Positions 1 to 8,839 of a DNA stretch of 64,000 nt are shown here, in pieces. Within the stretch, counting starts at the first letter, position 1, and every line of letters starts with the position of its first letter. A program made the position numbers and the translations under genes. The DNA is from Palsa-504 sp963808315 (GTDB lineage: Bacteria > Actinomycetota > Actinomycetes > Streptosporangiales > Streptosporangiaceae). The stretch covers positions 257,198-321,197 of the forward strand of contig CAWEFK010000002.1 in NCBI GenBank assembly GCA_963808315.1, in the 5' to 3' direction. The notes beneath the pieces were generated by a model that saw only the letters and a program-made list of their open reading frames with translations, ran no database searches and was not told the DNA's origin.

Positions 1-317
1 TGCAGCGTGGCGCTCCGGCACACGGCCTGGTGGTATCCGATGTCTACGGCCCCCACCTCACCACGATGGCTATTGTTGCCATTTTCCGCCAGCGTGACCG
101 CACCGGTAGCGAAGATACCGCGGACGGTGTCTCCCACACACACATTAATCCGGACAGTTGACCCAGACTTGGTGTAATTACCCCATGCCACGATGCCATG
201 CATGTCGGGGAAGGAAATGCTGTGGGTGTTGGATTTCGCGGTGGCCGCAGAAGCCGGTAGAGCGCCCAGGCCCAGTATCGCCACAATTGCGGCAATGGTC
301 GAAATTCGGCGCAACAT
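1..317 (-). CDS. Small secreted protein of unknown function, 3' end cut by window edge
   Basis: The frame runs leftwards from an ATG at 315-317 off the window edge; about 105 codons are visible. A GGAGGT ribosome-binding site lies about 10 bases upstream. The start of the protein is a textbook signal peptide: MLRR, a hydrophobic stretch over residues 8-20, and an ASAA-type cleavage region at 22-25. The visible mature part is Gly/Asn/Val rich with two cysteines (about residues 60 and 100) that could form a disulfide after export. I do not recognise the family; it resembles the many small exported proteins of Streptomyces-like bacteria. A longer-looking frame at 44-355 on the same strand is a shadow without these signals. 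Confidence 0.7.
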   Translation of the reverse strand, partial: MLRRISTIAAIVAILGLGALPASAATAKSNTHSISFPDMHGIVAWGNYTKSGSTVRINVCVGDTVRGIFATGAVTLAENGNNSHRGEVGAVDIGYHQAVCRSATL

Positions 318-492
318 AAAATCGGTACCTCCGTGGTGAATTTGACGAAAGCCAAATATTAGCAGCACCTGCCGCGCGGCGCCAACGAGGCGTTTACTCG
401 AGGGCGGAGACGTTTCGCGGGTTACTCGCTCGGTCTTCGAGGCCCAGACGGCGCTCTACAAATACCCTAATATATGAAAAGAGGGGCATGAC

Positions 493-1158
493 ATGCCAGT
501 GCAGAAATTCCTTTATCACGGATCGTATAAGGGCATCGGCTCCGAACTAGCGCGGCAGCTGGATATCCTGATGAAAACAACGTCGGCGTTACCGGCGGCT
601 TCAGGGGCGCCCCCAGGAACTGCGGGAGACCGGATCAAGGTCAGTGCCGCTGACCCGGCTCCTGGTGCCGCTGCTTGCCAGCTGAGCGCCGGAAGCACCA
701 GAATTGTCCCATGCCCCGCATACGCCGGCCAGGTTGTCATCCTGACCGTCAGCGATGCCGGCCGAAGCGCGGCCTGGTACCGCGATCTCCTCGGGATGGG
801 CGAAACCGGCCGTTACGTGCAGCCGGACGGCCACGTCGCGCTGGTCAACCTGGCGGAGCGGTTCAGCGGGGTCGAACTGTGCCTGGTCGATCACCAATGC
901 GGCCAGGGCGCCTTCGACGAATTCCGGATCGGGCTGGATCACCTGGAGTTCCTGGTGCCTCAACGCGGTGACCTCGATGTCTGGGTGACGCGCCTGGACG
1001 AGCTGGGAATCCCTCATTCCGGCGTCAAGGAGCCCTCCTACACCTCCAACGCCATGGTCACGTTCCGCGATCCAGACAACATCCAGCTTGAATTCTTCTG
1101 GCGACCGCCTGACGTCGCGCTAGTCGGGTCCGGCCGCGGCCCGGGTTCGTTAGGGTGA
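493..1158 (+). CDS. VOC superfamily (glyoxalase/dioxygenase-like) protein
   Basis: The C-terminal two thirds (residues about 77-210) form a vicinal-oxygen-chelate module: a beta strand VVILTVSD, the helix AAWYRDLLGM typical of this fold, GLDHLEFLV in the middle and a FRDPDNIQLEFFW ending that carries the usual metal-ligand Glu. Such proteins are metal-dependent lyases, dioxygenases or resistance proteins; the substrate cannot be told. The first about 75 residues (PVQKFLYHGSYKG onward) are unlike a VOC domain and may be an odd extension or a wrong start; no better ATG/GTG lies in frame close to the domain except Met27. A GAGGGG sequence precedes the chosen ATG. The next gene begins 4 bases after the stop. 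Confidence 0.75.
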   Translation: MPVQKFLYHGSYKGIGSELARQLDILMKTTSALPAASGAPPGTAGDRIKVSAADPAPGAAACQLSAGSTRIVPCPAYAGQVVILTVSDAGRSAAWYRDLLGMGETGRYVQPDGHVALVNLAERFSGVELCLVDHQCGQGAFDEFRIGLDHLEFLVPQRGDLDVWVTRLDELGIPHSGVKEPSYTSNAMVTFRDPDNIQLEFFWRPPDVALVGSGRGPGSLG

Positions 1159-1162
1159 CGTC

Positions 1163-2050
1163 GTGACCGATCCGGATGCCGAGGTTCTGGGCTGGGTGGC
1201 CGGCCTGACGGGATGCAGCGCCGTAGCGGTGTTGCGGGGACTGCGCGACGGCGGCTCGCCCTGGCTGCTCCGCGCCGAGGACCGCGAGCTTGTGCTCCGC
1301 ATCGGCCGGCCTGCCGATGCGGCCTCGTTCGCCACCGAGGTGGCGGCCCTGCGCCTGGCGGCCCGGGCGGAGGTCCCGGTCCCGCGACTGCTGGCTCATG
1401 ACGAAGGCGCCGCCGCAGGTGTCCCGCTGGTGCTGACCGAGGCCCTGCCTGGCAGCAGCCAGATCCCGCCGGAGCCCAGCCCGGACCGCCTGCGGGCCCT
1501 GGGCGCCGTCGCCGCGCGCCTGCACGCCATGCCGCTCGAACCGACCGCTGAGCTACCCGCCCGCGACCGTCCCATCGCGCTCGTGGATTTCGCCGAGATG
1601 CGGCGCGAGCAGCAGGTCAGCGACCTGCTGGCGGAGGCTGAGGAGCTTACCGGCCGGATCGGGCCGGCCAGCTATCACAGCGTCTTCGTGCACGGCGACC
1701 TATGGCACGGCAACACGTTGTGGCAGGACGGCATCCTGACCGGCCTGGTCGACTGGGACTGTGCGGGCGCGGGCCCTCCGGGCGTCGACCTCGGGTCGCT
1801 ACGCTGCGACGCCGCCATCTGCTACGGCGCCGAGGCGGCCGCCGAGGTGCTCCGGGGGTGGGAACAGGCCGCCGGGCTGGCCGCCGACGACGTGGCGTAC
1901 TGGGATGTGGTCGCGGCACTGGCCACCCCACCGGACATGGGCTGGTTTCCTGCCGCGATCAGCGCCCAGGGCCGCCCCGACCTTGACCGGGCCATCTTGC
2001 TCCAGCGCCGCGACGACTTCCTGCGCCACGCGGTTGACCGGCTGAGCTGA
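1163..2050 (+). CDS. Aminoglycoside phosphotransferase (APH) family kinase
   Basis: A 295-residue protein with the choline/aminoglycoside kinase fold. The catalytic loop is HGDLWHGN at about residues 177-184 and the metal-binding DWD follows at about 197-199. The N-terminal lobe has the ELVLRIGRP strand expected around the nucleotide-binding lysine, here replaced by Arg. The family transfers phosphate from ATP to small hydroxylated molecules (antibiotics, choline, sugars); the substrate is unknown and most genomic members are not resistance genes. GTG start immediately after the VOC gene, so the two are probably co-transcribed. Confidence 0.85.
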   Translation: MTDPDAEVLGWVAGLTGCSAVAVLRGLRDGGSPWLLRAEDRELVLRIGRPADAASFATEVAALRLAARAEVPVPRLLAHDEGAAAGVPLVLTEALPGSSQIPPEPSPDRLRALGAVAARLHAMPLEPTAELPARDRPIALVDFAEMRREQQVSDLLAEAEELTGRIGPASYHSVFVHGDLWHGNTLWQDGILTGLVDWDCAGAGPPGVDLGSLRCDAAICYGAEAAAEVLRGWEQAAGLAADDVAYWDVVAALATPPDMGWFPAAISAQGRPDLDRAILLQRRDDFLRHAVDRLS

Positions 2051-2125
2051 CCCCGGGTGGGCTAGGTGCGCTGGAGCAGGTACCACCGTTCGTTCCGGAA
2101 AAATGGCGAGCGGCCACGTGACCTG

Positions 2126-2698
2126 TCACTCAGACGGGGCCCGCGGCACGCGGCCAAGGAGGTAAAACTCCTCGTTCGGCATGGTCTTGGTCAGGTGCGC
2201 CAGCCGGTTCGACATGGCGAAGAACGCGCTGATCGAGCCGACGTCCCAGATGTCGTCGTCGGTCAGGCCGTGAGCGCGCAGCGAACCCAGCACCTCATCG
2301 CTGACGGTCCACGGCTCTACCGCGAGCTTGACGGCCACCTCGAGGATGGCGCGCTGGCGGTGGTCGAGTTCGGCGCTGCGCCAGTCGGTGGCCACCTGGT
2401 CCGCGATCCGGGGATTGCGCGTCCGGATGCGGGCGATCGCACCATGGGCCACGACGCAGTACAGGCAGTGGTTCTCCGCGCTGGTCGCCACCACGATCAG
2501 CTCCCGGTCGCCCTTGCTGAGCGCGGGCGTCTCCTTGTCCATCAGCGCGTCGTGGTAGGCGAAGAACGCGCGCCATTCGGCCGGCCGCCGGGCCAGGCTG
2601 AGGAAGATATTGGGCACGAAGCCGGATTTCTCCGCGACCTCCTTGATGCGAGAGCGCAGGTCTTCGGGCATCTCCTCAAGCGAAGGCAGGTCGAACAT
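2126..2698 (-). CDS. Peroxidase-related enzyme, AhpD/carboxymuconolactone decarboxylase-like
   Basis: Contains the AhpD-type redox motif C-x-x-C-x-x-x-H in SAENHCLYCVVAHGA, with the upstream FFAYHDALMD and the downstream TDDDIWD regions seen in the 'uncharacterised peroxidase-related enzyme' group. The two cysteines are expected to reduce peroxide or act in disulfide exchange in the cytoplasm. The frame is open to an ATG at 2770, but the family starts at the LPSLEEMPED region, so I chose the ATG at 2698; the extra 24 residues are Arg/Pro rich and unlike homologues. Its 3' neighbour APH gene is convergent; upstream lies the DHFR-like gene on the same strand. Confidence 0.85.
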   Translation of the reverse strand: MFDLPSLEEMPEDLRSRIKEVAEKSGFVPNIFLSLARRPAEWRAFFAYHDALMDKETPALSKGDRELIVVATSAENHCLYCVVAHGAIARIRTRNPRIADQVATDWRSAELDHRQRAILEVAVKLAVEPWTVSDEVLGSLRAHGLTDDDIWDVGSISAFFAMSNRLAHLTKTMPNEEFYLLGRVPRAPSE

Positions 2699-2814
2699 GG
2701 CATCCAGCCTAAACCTCGGTCGGTCCGGCCGGCCGGTCACCGGGTCGCGGACCCGGCGAGGTTGCTTCATGCCGGTCCGGTCCTGGGCGGCTTCGGGCCG
2801 GCATGAAGCGTGAC

Positions 2815-3393
2815 CTACGCGTTCCGGACGGGCTGGTAGGTGAGGAAGGCGAGGCTGTCGCCGATGGTGCGGGCGCCCGTCAGGCGCAGGGGCTTGGTGT
2901 CGCTGATCTTGCCGAAGAGCCGCTGGCCGGTCCCGAGCACCAACGGGTAGACCGTCAGCCGCAGCTCGTCGACGAGGTCGTGGTCGATCAAGGTGTGCGC
3001 GAGCTGGCCGCTGCCGTAGACCACGATGTCCCCGTCGATCCTGTGCTTCAGCTCCGAGACCTCGGTGACCGCGTCACCCGCCAGGACCGTCGAGTTGTTC
3101 CACCTGGGATTCTCCAGCGTCGAGGACACGACGTATTTGGGCATGCTGTTCAGCCTGTCCGCCCACGGGCCAGTCCGGGATGCCCACCGCACGGCAAACC
3201 ACTCGTCGCTGCGCCGCCCGAGCAGCAGGGCCTCGGCGCCAAGCGCCTCGTCGAATTCGAGCTTGGCCCACGCCTCGCGATCCTGGTCCGCGATCTGGCC
3301 GAACCAGCCGCCGTGCGCAGAGCCCTCCTCTCCGGTCGGGTCGGAGATGACTCCGTCGAGCGAGACGTTCTCGCTGATGATGATCTTTCCCAT
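2815..3393 (-). CDS. Dihydrofolate reductase / RibD C-terminal-like family protein
   Basis: About 192 residues. Shows the family's opening strand GKIIISENVSLDGV, LLLGRRSDEWF, MPKYVVSSTLENPRWNNS and the IVVYGSGQLAHTLIDHDLVDELRL block that in RibD/DHFR folds binds NADPH. These actinobacterial proteins are NADPH-dependent reductases of unknown substrate; they are not the essential FolA. Start taken as the ATG at 3393 with GGAGAA seven bases upstream; the frame extends 12 codons further to 3429 without a good site. It is divergent from the ECF sigma gene, with about 140 bases between, a common arrangement for a target of a neighbouring ECF factor. Confidence 0.85.
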   Translation of the reverse strand: MGKIIISENVSLDGVISDPTGEEGSAHGGWFGQIADQDREAWAKLEFDEALGAEALLLGRRSDEWFAVRWASRTGPWADRLNSMPKYVVSSTLENPRWNNSTVLAGDAVTEVSELKHRIDGDIVVYGSGQLAHTLIDHDLVDELRLTVYPLVLGTGQRLFGKISDTKPLRLTGARTIGDSLAFLTYQPVRNA

Positions 3394-3534
3394 TCCGGTT
3401 CTCCATCTGCTGGCGTGGTCGGCTATCACTGATGCAGAGACTCAGGCGGCAGGAAACTGGGCGGCCGCCGACCGCCCAATTCGCGCCGCGGCCGGGATCT
3501 ATATGGCACGTGCCGCGCAGCCGCGGTAGAAGAG

Positions 3535-4560
3535 GTGACGCTAGGGATGACCACGGGGACGACGGACCTGATCGCCAGGGCACGGGCCGGGGACGGCGAC
3601 GCGTTCCGGGAGCTGACCGAGCCGTACCGGCGAGAGCTGCAGGTGCACTGCTACCGGATACTCGGATCGTTCCAGGACGCCGAGGACGCTCTGCAGGACA
3701 CGATGCTAGATGCCTGGCAGGGCCTCGCCGGGTTCGCCGGGCGCGCCTCGCTCCGCACCTGGCTGTACCGGATCGCCACTAACCGATGCCTCAAGGCGCG
3801 TCGCTCGGCCAGCCGGCGCCCGGCCAGGGAGTGGGACGTGCCCGGCGTGCACCCGCCCGAACCGACGCGGCTGGGCGAGGTCGTGTGGCTGGAGCCGTTT
3901 CCTGATGCTTTCCTCCCGGCCGCGGTCGACGTGCCGCCCGGTCCCGAGGCTCGCTTCGAGCAGACCGAGTCGATCTCGCTGGCCTTCGTGACGGCGCTCC
4001 AGCTTCTTCCGCCGCGCCAGCTCGCGGTGCTCGTGCTGCGCGATGTCCTCGGATTTCATGCCCACGAGGTGGCCGAGATGCTGGACTCGACCACCGAGTC
4101 GGTCAGCAGCGCGCTCAAGCGAGCGCGCGCCAGCCTGCAGCGCCGTCAGCTGGCCAGCGCCGGACGCGAGCCGCCACCCGTGGCCGGGTCGCCGGCCGAG
4201 GAAGCGCTCGTGGCCAAGTTCGCCCGCGCGTACGAATCCGCCGATCTCGACGCGCTGGTGGCCCTGCTGACCGACGACGTCCTCATGTCCATGCCGCCGT
4301 TGCCCCTCGAATACGAAGGCCGCGATGCCGCGGCCGGCTTCTGTGCCCTTCTTTTCGGCGCCGGCCGCACGTACCACCTCGTGCCGGCCCGCGCGAACGG
4401 CCAGCCGGCGTTCGGGTTCTACGTCGATGCCCCTGACGGTGTCCGCCATGCGACAGGCTTCGTGGTGCTGACCCTGGCCGGCCAGCGGATCTGTGCGATG
4501 ACCCGGTTCGAGAACAGCGTGCTGCCCTGGTTCGGCCTGCCGCGGTCGCTGTCCCGCTGA
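3535..4560 (+). CDS. ECF sigma factor with C-terminal SnoaL-like domain (SigG/ECF56-type)
   Basis: Sigma region 2 covers about residues 10-90 (FRELTEPYRRELQVHCYRILGSFQDAEDALQDT is the hallmark) and region 4 about 145-205 (LPPRQLAVLVLRDVLGFHAHEVAEML then SALKRARASLQ). The last about 130 residues form a SnoaL/NTF2-like domain (AYESADLDALVALLTDDV, PPLPLEYEGR, ending WFGLPRSL). Factors of this type lack a separate anti-sigma gene and are thought to be controlled by their own C-terminal domain, which fits the absence of an anti-sigma gene here. GTG at 3535 or ATG at 3547 are both possible starts. It probably acts on its own promoter and the divergent reductase gene. Confidence 0.88.
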   Translation: MTLGMTTGTTDLIARARAGDGDAFRELTEPYRRELQVHCYRILGSFQDAEDALQDTMLDAWQGLAGFAGRASLRTWLYRIATNRCLKARRSASRRPAREWDVPGVHPPEPTRLGEVVWLEPFPDAFLPAAVDVPPGPEARFEQTESISLAFVTALQLLPPRQLAVLVLRDVLGFHAHEVAEMLDSTTESVSSALKRARASLQRRQLASAGREPPPVAGSPAEEALVAKFARAYESADLDALVALLTDDVLMSMPPLPLEYEGRDAAAGFCALLFGAGRTYHLVPARANGQPAFGFYVDAPDGVRHATGFVVLTLAGQRICAMTRFENSVLPWFGLPRSLSR

Positions 4561-4585
4561 CAGCGGATCCCCCGGCGGAGCGCGA

Positions 4586-5320
4586 TCAGAGCGTGAGGCC
4601 GAGGCCGCCGTCGACCACGAGCGTCTGGCCGGTGGCGTAGCGAGTGGTCACCAGGGCCACGCACGCGTCGGCGATGTCCTCGGCGGTGGCGACCCGGTGC
4701 AGCGGCGCGAGCTGCTCGACGCCGGCCTTGCGCTCGTGCCACTGCTCGGTCCAGGGCGTCGCGACCAGGCCGGGTGCGACCGCGTTGACGCGGACCCCGC
4801 CTTCCGCGTACTTGGCCATGATCGCGGTGAGGTGGTTCAGCGCGGCCTTGGAGACGGCATAGGGCAACGAGCTGCCCGTTTGCCGGACTCCGGCCAGCGA
4901 GGTGATGTTGATGATCCACCCATCGCCGGCCTGGCGCAGGAGCGGGAGAGCAGCCTGGCTGACCAGGAAGGTCCCGACCACGTTGGTCCGCAGGACCTTG
5001 TCCCAGTGACCGGCGGTGACCGCGGCGATGTCCGGCAACGGCACGTCCACGGTGACCCCGGCGTTGTTGACCAGGCCGTCCAGCCGCCCCCACCGCTGCT
5101 GCGCCGCTGAGACCAGGGCGGCGGCCGTGGCCGGGTCCCCGATGTCGCCCTGGACGTACACCGCGTCGCCCAGTTCGGCGGCGATGCGCTGGCCTGCCTG
5201 CGCCGAGGACGCCGAGTTGACCACGATGCCGGCCCCGAGACCAGCCAGACGGCGGGCGATCGCCGCGCCGATGCCGCTCGAGGAGCCCGTGACGATGACA
5301 GCCTGACCGGCGAGGTCCAT
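4586..5320 (-). CDS. SDR family NAD(P)-dependent oxidoreductase (FabG-like)
   Basis: A 244-residue classical short-chain dehydrogenase: cofactor motif TGSSSGIG near residue 11, NNAG near 90, catalytic Ser followed by the Y-x-x-x-K in YAVSK near 154, and the typical ending VDGGLGL. The Asn after the second strand region (IVVNSASS) is compatible with NADP preference but not decisive. It reduces or oxidises an unknown keto/hydroxy substrate in the cytoplasm. It is convergent with the ECF gene and transcribed in the same direction as the downstream antiporter gene. Confidence 0.88.
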   Translation of the reverse strand: MDLAGQAVIVTGSSSGIGAAIARRLAGLGAGIVVNSASSAQAGQRIAAELGDAVYVQGDIGDPATAAALVSAAQQRWGRLDGLVNNAGVTVDVPLPDIAAVTAGHWDKVLRTNVVGTFLVSQAALPLLRQAGDGWIINITSLAGVRQTGSSLPYAVSKAALNHLTAIMAKYAEGGVRVNAVAPGLVATPWTEQWHERKAGVEQLAPLHRVATAEDIADACVALVTTRYATGQTLVVDGGLGLTL

Positions 5321-5361
5321 CTGGTTCCCTTCAGCTGACCAGAGTGCATCCGGCCGAAAGC

Positions 5362-6966
5362 CTAGCCGCTGGCTAACGTCAGTCGGCCAGGCTCGCGGCG
5401 GGACAGGCGTACTTCTTCGATGTCGAGCCTGGTCTGTACCTGGCGCAGGACGGTGTCGTCGATGCGGCGCTCATCCCGCAGCCGAATCACGGCGGCGCGT
5501 TTGCGGGCGAGCACGGCCAGGCGCAGCGCCGTGTACTGCTGGTCGTACCGGAGCGCGGGCTCGTCATCGGCGCCGTCATCGCCGGCGTGCAGGACGCGCA
5601 GGTGCTTCTCGTACTCGCGGCGCAGCCGGGTGGCCACGTCGGAGTCAGTGCCCAGGGCGGCGGCAAGCTGCGGTATCGCGGCGAGTGCCTCCTCGGTGGC
5701 GAGCGTCTCGGCGAGGTGACGCTCCTGGTCGACCGAGGTATCACGAGGCAGCCGAGCCCAGCGCACCACGCCAGGTAGGAGTAGTCCCTGCAGTACCAGC
5801 GTCACCACGATGACCCCGGCCGTGATGAAGACGATCAGATCGCGGTCGGGAAAGGGCCGCCCCGAGGAGACCGTCTCCGGGACGGCCAGCGCCGCAGCCA
5901 GCGACACCGCCCCACGGAACCCGGCCATCCCGCTCACCACGCGGGCCCGGGCGCCGACGCGGCGCGGGCGCTGCTGCGGACGGCGGTCAAGCAGGCGGAT
6001 CAGGTACGGCGTGGTGAACAGCCACGCGAACCGCGCGCCGATGACCGCGGCCGAGACCGCACCGACCGCGACCAGCCCGCGCGTGAGGGCCGCGCTGCCC
6101 AGGCCACGGACCACCGACTGCAGTTCCAGTCCCACCAGGACGAACAGCGCGCCGTTGAGCAGGAACGTGGACAGCGACCAGAACGCCGTCGTCTGCTGCC
6201 GCGTGTCGGCGTGCCCCACCCGCGGACCGACCTGGCTCATGATGAGCCCGCTCATGACGACGGCCAGCACCCCGGAGGCATGTACCGCCTCGGCCAGCAG
6301 GTACGCGGCGAAGGGAATCAGGATGATGGCCACGTTCTCCTGGAGCGGATCGTCCAGGAGACGGCGCACCTGCATTCCGGGCCACGCGGTTATCGCCCCC
6401 GCCAGCGCCCCGCCGCCGTAAGCGAGCAGGAACAGCCATCCGATGTGCGGGACGCTGAAGTGGTCCTCACCCACGGTGACCCCGACCGCCACGCCATAGA
6501 CGACCAGGGCGGTCCCGTCGTTGACCAGACTCTCGGCCCGCAGGACGGTGACGTTACGGCGCGGCAGGGCGCGGGCCAGCACCCCCACCGCCGTCGCGTC
6601 GGTCGGCGCGACGGCCGCACCGAGCACCCAGGCCGGCCCCCACGGCAGTCCCAGGGCGTGCGCCATCGCCGCCACGGCTCCGGCGGTCGCGATCACCAGC
6701 GCGGTGCTCAGCAACACGATGGCGCGCAGGTTGCTGCGGATCTCCCGCAGGGAAATCGTCAGGCTCTCCCAGTACAGCAGGGCCGGGAGGAACAGCAGGA
6801 GCACCGCCTCCGGCGGCAGGTACACCCGGCGAAACGCGGGGGCCAATCCCAGCACCGCCCCGCAGGCCAGCAAAAGCACCGGCGAGGCCACCCCGAAACG
6901 GCGGGCCAGCACCCCGCACACCAGTACCGCCGCACCCAGTACCACGACAAGTTCGAGACCGAGCAG
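5362..6966 (-). CDS. Na+/H+ antiporter, CPA1 (NhaP/YjcE-like) family
   Basis: About 534 residues with 11-12 hydrophobic segments, starting YLLGLELVVVLG and including LPPEAVLLLFLPALLYWES and the transport-site region GAAVAPTDATAVGVL followed by RAESLVNDGTALVVYG, signatures of cation:proton antiporters. The hydrophilic tail of about 110 residues (after WARLPRDTS) is the usual cytosolic regulatory part. No ATG/GTG/TTG lies at the expected N terminus; a CTG at 6964-6966 sits five bases after GGGAGG and matches homologue starts, so I propose CTG. The open frame continues upstream to 8022 only because it runs antisense to the aldehyde dehydrogenase gene. Confidence 0.85.
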   Translation of the reverse strand: MLGLELVVVLGAAVLVCGVLARRFGVASPVLLLACGAVLGLAPAFRRVYLPPEAVLLLFLPALLYWESLTISLREIRSNLRAIVLLSTALVIATAGAVAAMAHALGLPWGPAWVLGAAVAPTDATAVGVLARALPRRNVTVLRAESLVNDGTALVVYGVAVGVTVGEDHFSVPHIGWLFLLAYGGGALAGAITAWPGMQVRRLLDDPLQENVAIILIPFAAYLLAEAVHASGVLAVVMSGLIMSQVGPRVGHADTRQQTTAFWSLSTFLLNGALFVLVGLELQSVVRGLGSAALTRGLVAVGAVSAAVIGARFAWLFTTPYLIRLLDRRPQQRPRRVGARARVVSGMAGFRGAVSLAAALAVPETVSSGRPFPDRDLIVFITAGVIVVTLVLQGLLLPGVVRWARLPRDTSVDQERHLAETLATEEALAAIPQLAAALGTDSDVATRLRREYEKHLRVLHAGDDGADDEPALRYDQQYTALRLAVLARKRAAVIRLRDERRIDDTVLRQVQTRLDIEEVRLSRREPGRLTLASG

Positions 6967-7137
6967 GTATACCTCCCAGGCGCAGCCGGCTTCCAGACAG
7001 CCACTACCTATGTAACACCAGGAGCACGTTTCGGCGAGCAGGGCGCTGAAGGTAGGGCCTGCCGGTCTGCGGCCGGTCAGGACTATCGTGGGCAGCGCAG
7101 GGACGGCAGGACGCCGGCCGTGAGCGCGTTCGAAGGG

Positions 7138-8526
7138 ATGCCAGCAGTGAGTGAGTTCAAGGTCGTCAACCCGGCCACGAACGAGACCGAGCGGGAGTTT
7201 GCCGCGGCCACCGACGCGGAGGTCGAGCAGGTGCTCGAGCGTTCCGCCCGCGCTTACCAGTCCTGGCGGACCACCGCGAAGGACGAGCGGACCAAGGTGC
7301 TGCGGCGGGTGGCCGAGCTGTACAAGGAGCGGATCGACGACCTGGCCGCGCTCATCACCCGGGAGATGGGCAAGCCCACCCGGGAGGCCAAGGGCGAGAT
7401 CTTGCTGGTGGTGAGCATCTACCGGTACTACGCCGAGCAGGGCCCCGCGCTGCTTGAGGACACCCCGCTCAGCCCGCGGGCCGGCGGAACGGCGCTGGTC
7501 CGCAAGGAGCCGGTCGGCCCGCTGCTCGGCATCATGCCGTGGAACTTTCCCTACTACCAGGTGGCCCGGTTCGCCGCTCCCAACCTGATGGTCGGCAACA
7601 CGATCATCTTGAAGCATGCGCCGCAGTGCCCGTCCTCGGCCCTGGCCATGGAGCAGATCTTCCGGGATGCGGGCCTGGAACAGGACGCCTACATCAACGT
7701 ATTCGCGACCAACAGCCAGGTCGCGGACATGGTCGCTGACCCGCGGGTGGTCGGCGTGTCGGTAACGGGCAGCGAGCGGGCCGGCGCCGCCGTGGCCGAG
7801 GTGGCGGGCCGTAACCTCAAGAAGGTCGTCCTCGAGCTCGGCGGCTCTGACCCGTTCATCGTGCTGGACAGCGACGACGTTACCAAGACCGTGCGGGCCG
7901 CGGTGGCCGGGCGGATGGGCAACGCCGGCCAGGCCTGCAACGCGGCCAAGCGGATCATCGTGGTGGGCGATCTGTATGACGAGTTCGCCGGTCAGTTCAC
8001 CGAGGCCATGGCCGCCCTGCACCCGGGCGATCCCGCCGACCCGGCCTCAGACTTCGGACCGCTGTCCTCGGAGGGGGCGGCCGAACGCCTGATGGGCCAG
8101 ATCAGCGACGCCGTGGACAAGGGGGCCACGCTGCGCACCGGCGGTCATCGGGTCGACCGGCAGGGCGCGTTCGTCGAGCCCACGGTCCTCACCGACGTCA
8201 CCCCGGAGATGCGGGCCTACCACGAGGAGCTGTTTGGTCCCGCGGCGGTCATCTACCGGGTCGCCGACGCCGCCGCCGCCGTGGAGCTGGCCAACTCCTC
8301 GTCGTTCGGGCTCGGCGGCGTCGTCTACAGTGCGGACCCGGCCCAGGCGGCCGACGTCGCGGACCTGCTCGACACCGGCATGGTGTGGATCAACAGCCCG
8401 CAGGGTTCGCTGGCCGACCTGCCGTTCGGCGGCACCAAGCGTTCCGGCGTCGGCCGGGAGCTTGGTTCGTACGGCATCGACGAGTTCGTGAACAAGAAGC
8501 TGATCTACACGCCACCGCAGCGCTGA
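7138..8526 (+). CDS. Aldehyde dehydrogenase family protein (succinate-semialdehyde dehydrogenase-like)
   Basis: A 462-residue ALDH. The NAD-binding region contains GIMPWNFPYYQVAR and LKHAPQCP, the general-base Glu is in LELGGSDP (about residue 233) and the catalytic Cys in GQACNAAKR (about 267). Overall it most resembles the GabD1 type of mycobacteria that oxidises succinate semialdehyde, but the exact aldehyde is not certain. ATG at 7138 begins the conserved EFKVVNPATNE; the frame is open much further upstream only because it lies opposite the antiporter gene. Divergent from the antiporter, with a 171-base gap. Confidence 0.9.
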   Translation: MPAVSEFKVVNPATNETEREFAAATDAEVEQVLERSARAYQSWRTTAKDERTKVLRRVAELYKERIDDLAALITREMGKPTREAKGEILLVVSIYRYYAEQGPALLEDTPLSPRAGGTALVRKEPVGPLLGIMPWNFPYYQVARFAAPNLMVGNTIILKHAPQCPSSALAMEQIFRDAGLEQDAYINVFATNSQVADMVADPRVVGVSVTGSERAGAAVAEVAGRNLKKVVLELGGSDPFIVLDSDDVTKTVRAAVAGRMGNAGQACNAAKRIIVVGDLYDEFAGQFTEAMAALHPGDPADPASDFGPLSSEGAAERLMGQISDAVDKGATLRTGGHRVDRQGAFVEPTVLTDVTPEMRAYHEELFGPAAVIYRVADAAAAVELANSSSFGLGGVVYSADPAQAADVADLLDTGMVWINSPQGSLADLPFGGTKRSGVGRELGSYGIDEFVNKKLIYTPPQR

Positions 8527-8644
8527 AGCTGAGCCTGCCTGCATGACTGCGGTTCACGCGCCGGAATGAAGTGCGGGCCACGGGGCAGGATGTGACGCGT
8601 AAAGCCCGGAGCCGTTCGGCCGGGCCGTACCGGCGGAGGATGAG

Positions 8645-8839
8645 TTGAGTTTCCTTAACAAGATCAGGAACAGGTCCCGGGTGAGCCGGGGCCGCGCCAA
8701 GCAGAAGATCGGCCGCGCGACGAACAATCCTCGGCTGCGAGCTGACGGCCTGGCCGATCGGATCAGCGGAGGCGCCAGGCAGCTCGGCGAAGAGCTCAAG
8801 GACGCCGGTAAAGACGTCAGGCACACGTTCCGGCGTTAG
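8645..8839 (+). CDS. CsbD-like small stress protein
   Basis: A 64-residue basic protein, TTG start with GGAGG six bases upstream. Its KQKIGRATNNPRLRADG core and the later GGARQLGEELKDAGKDV match the CsbD/YjbJ pattern (G-K-x-K-x-x-x-G-x-x-x-x-N-x-x-L-x-x-x-G), a general-stress family of unknown mechanism. Stop codon overlaps the stop of the convergent lipoprotein gene. A similar Lys-rich miniature lies at 37778. Confidence 0.7.
   Translation: MSFLNKIRNRSRVSRGRAKQKIGRATNNPRLRADGLADRISGGARQLGEELKDAGKDVRHTFRR

Noticed and set aside
2066..3432. Plus-strand open frames over 2066-2806 and 2803-3432
   Set aside because: They lie opposite the peroxidase-related and DHFR-like genes, which have clear motifs on the minus strand.
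3505..3514. GGCACGTGCC palindrome between the DHFR-like and ECF genes as an operator
   Set aside because: Only ten bases, expected by chance in GC-rich DNA, and ECF promoters are not palindromic.
6211..7137. Plus-strand open frame making the aldehyde dehydrogenase 771 residues
   Set aside because: It runs antisense to the antiporter; the real protein starts at 7138.
6967..8022. Minus-strand open frame making the antiporter an 886-residue protein
   Set aside because: This part is antisense to the aldehyde dehydrogenase gene, has no homology to transporters and is rich in His/Gly/Arg as expected of a GC-rich shadow.
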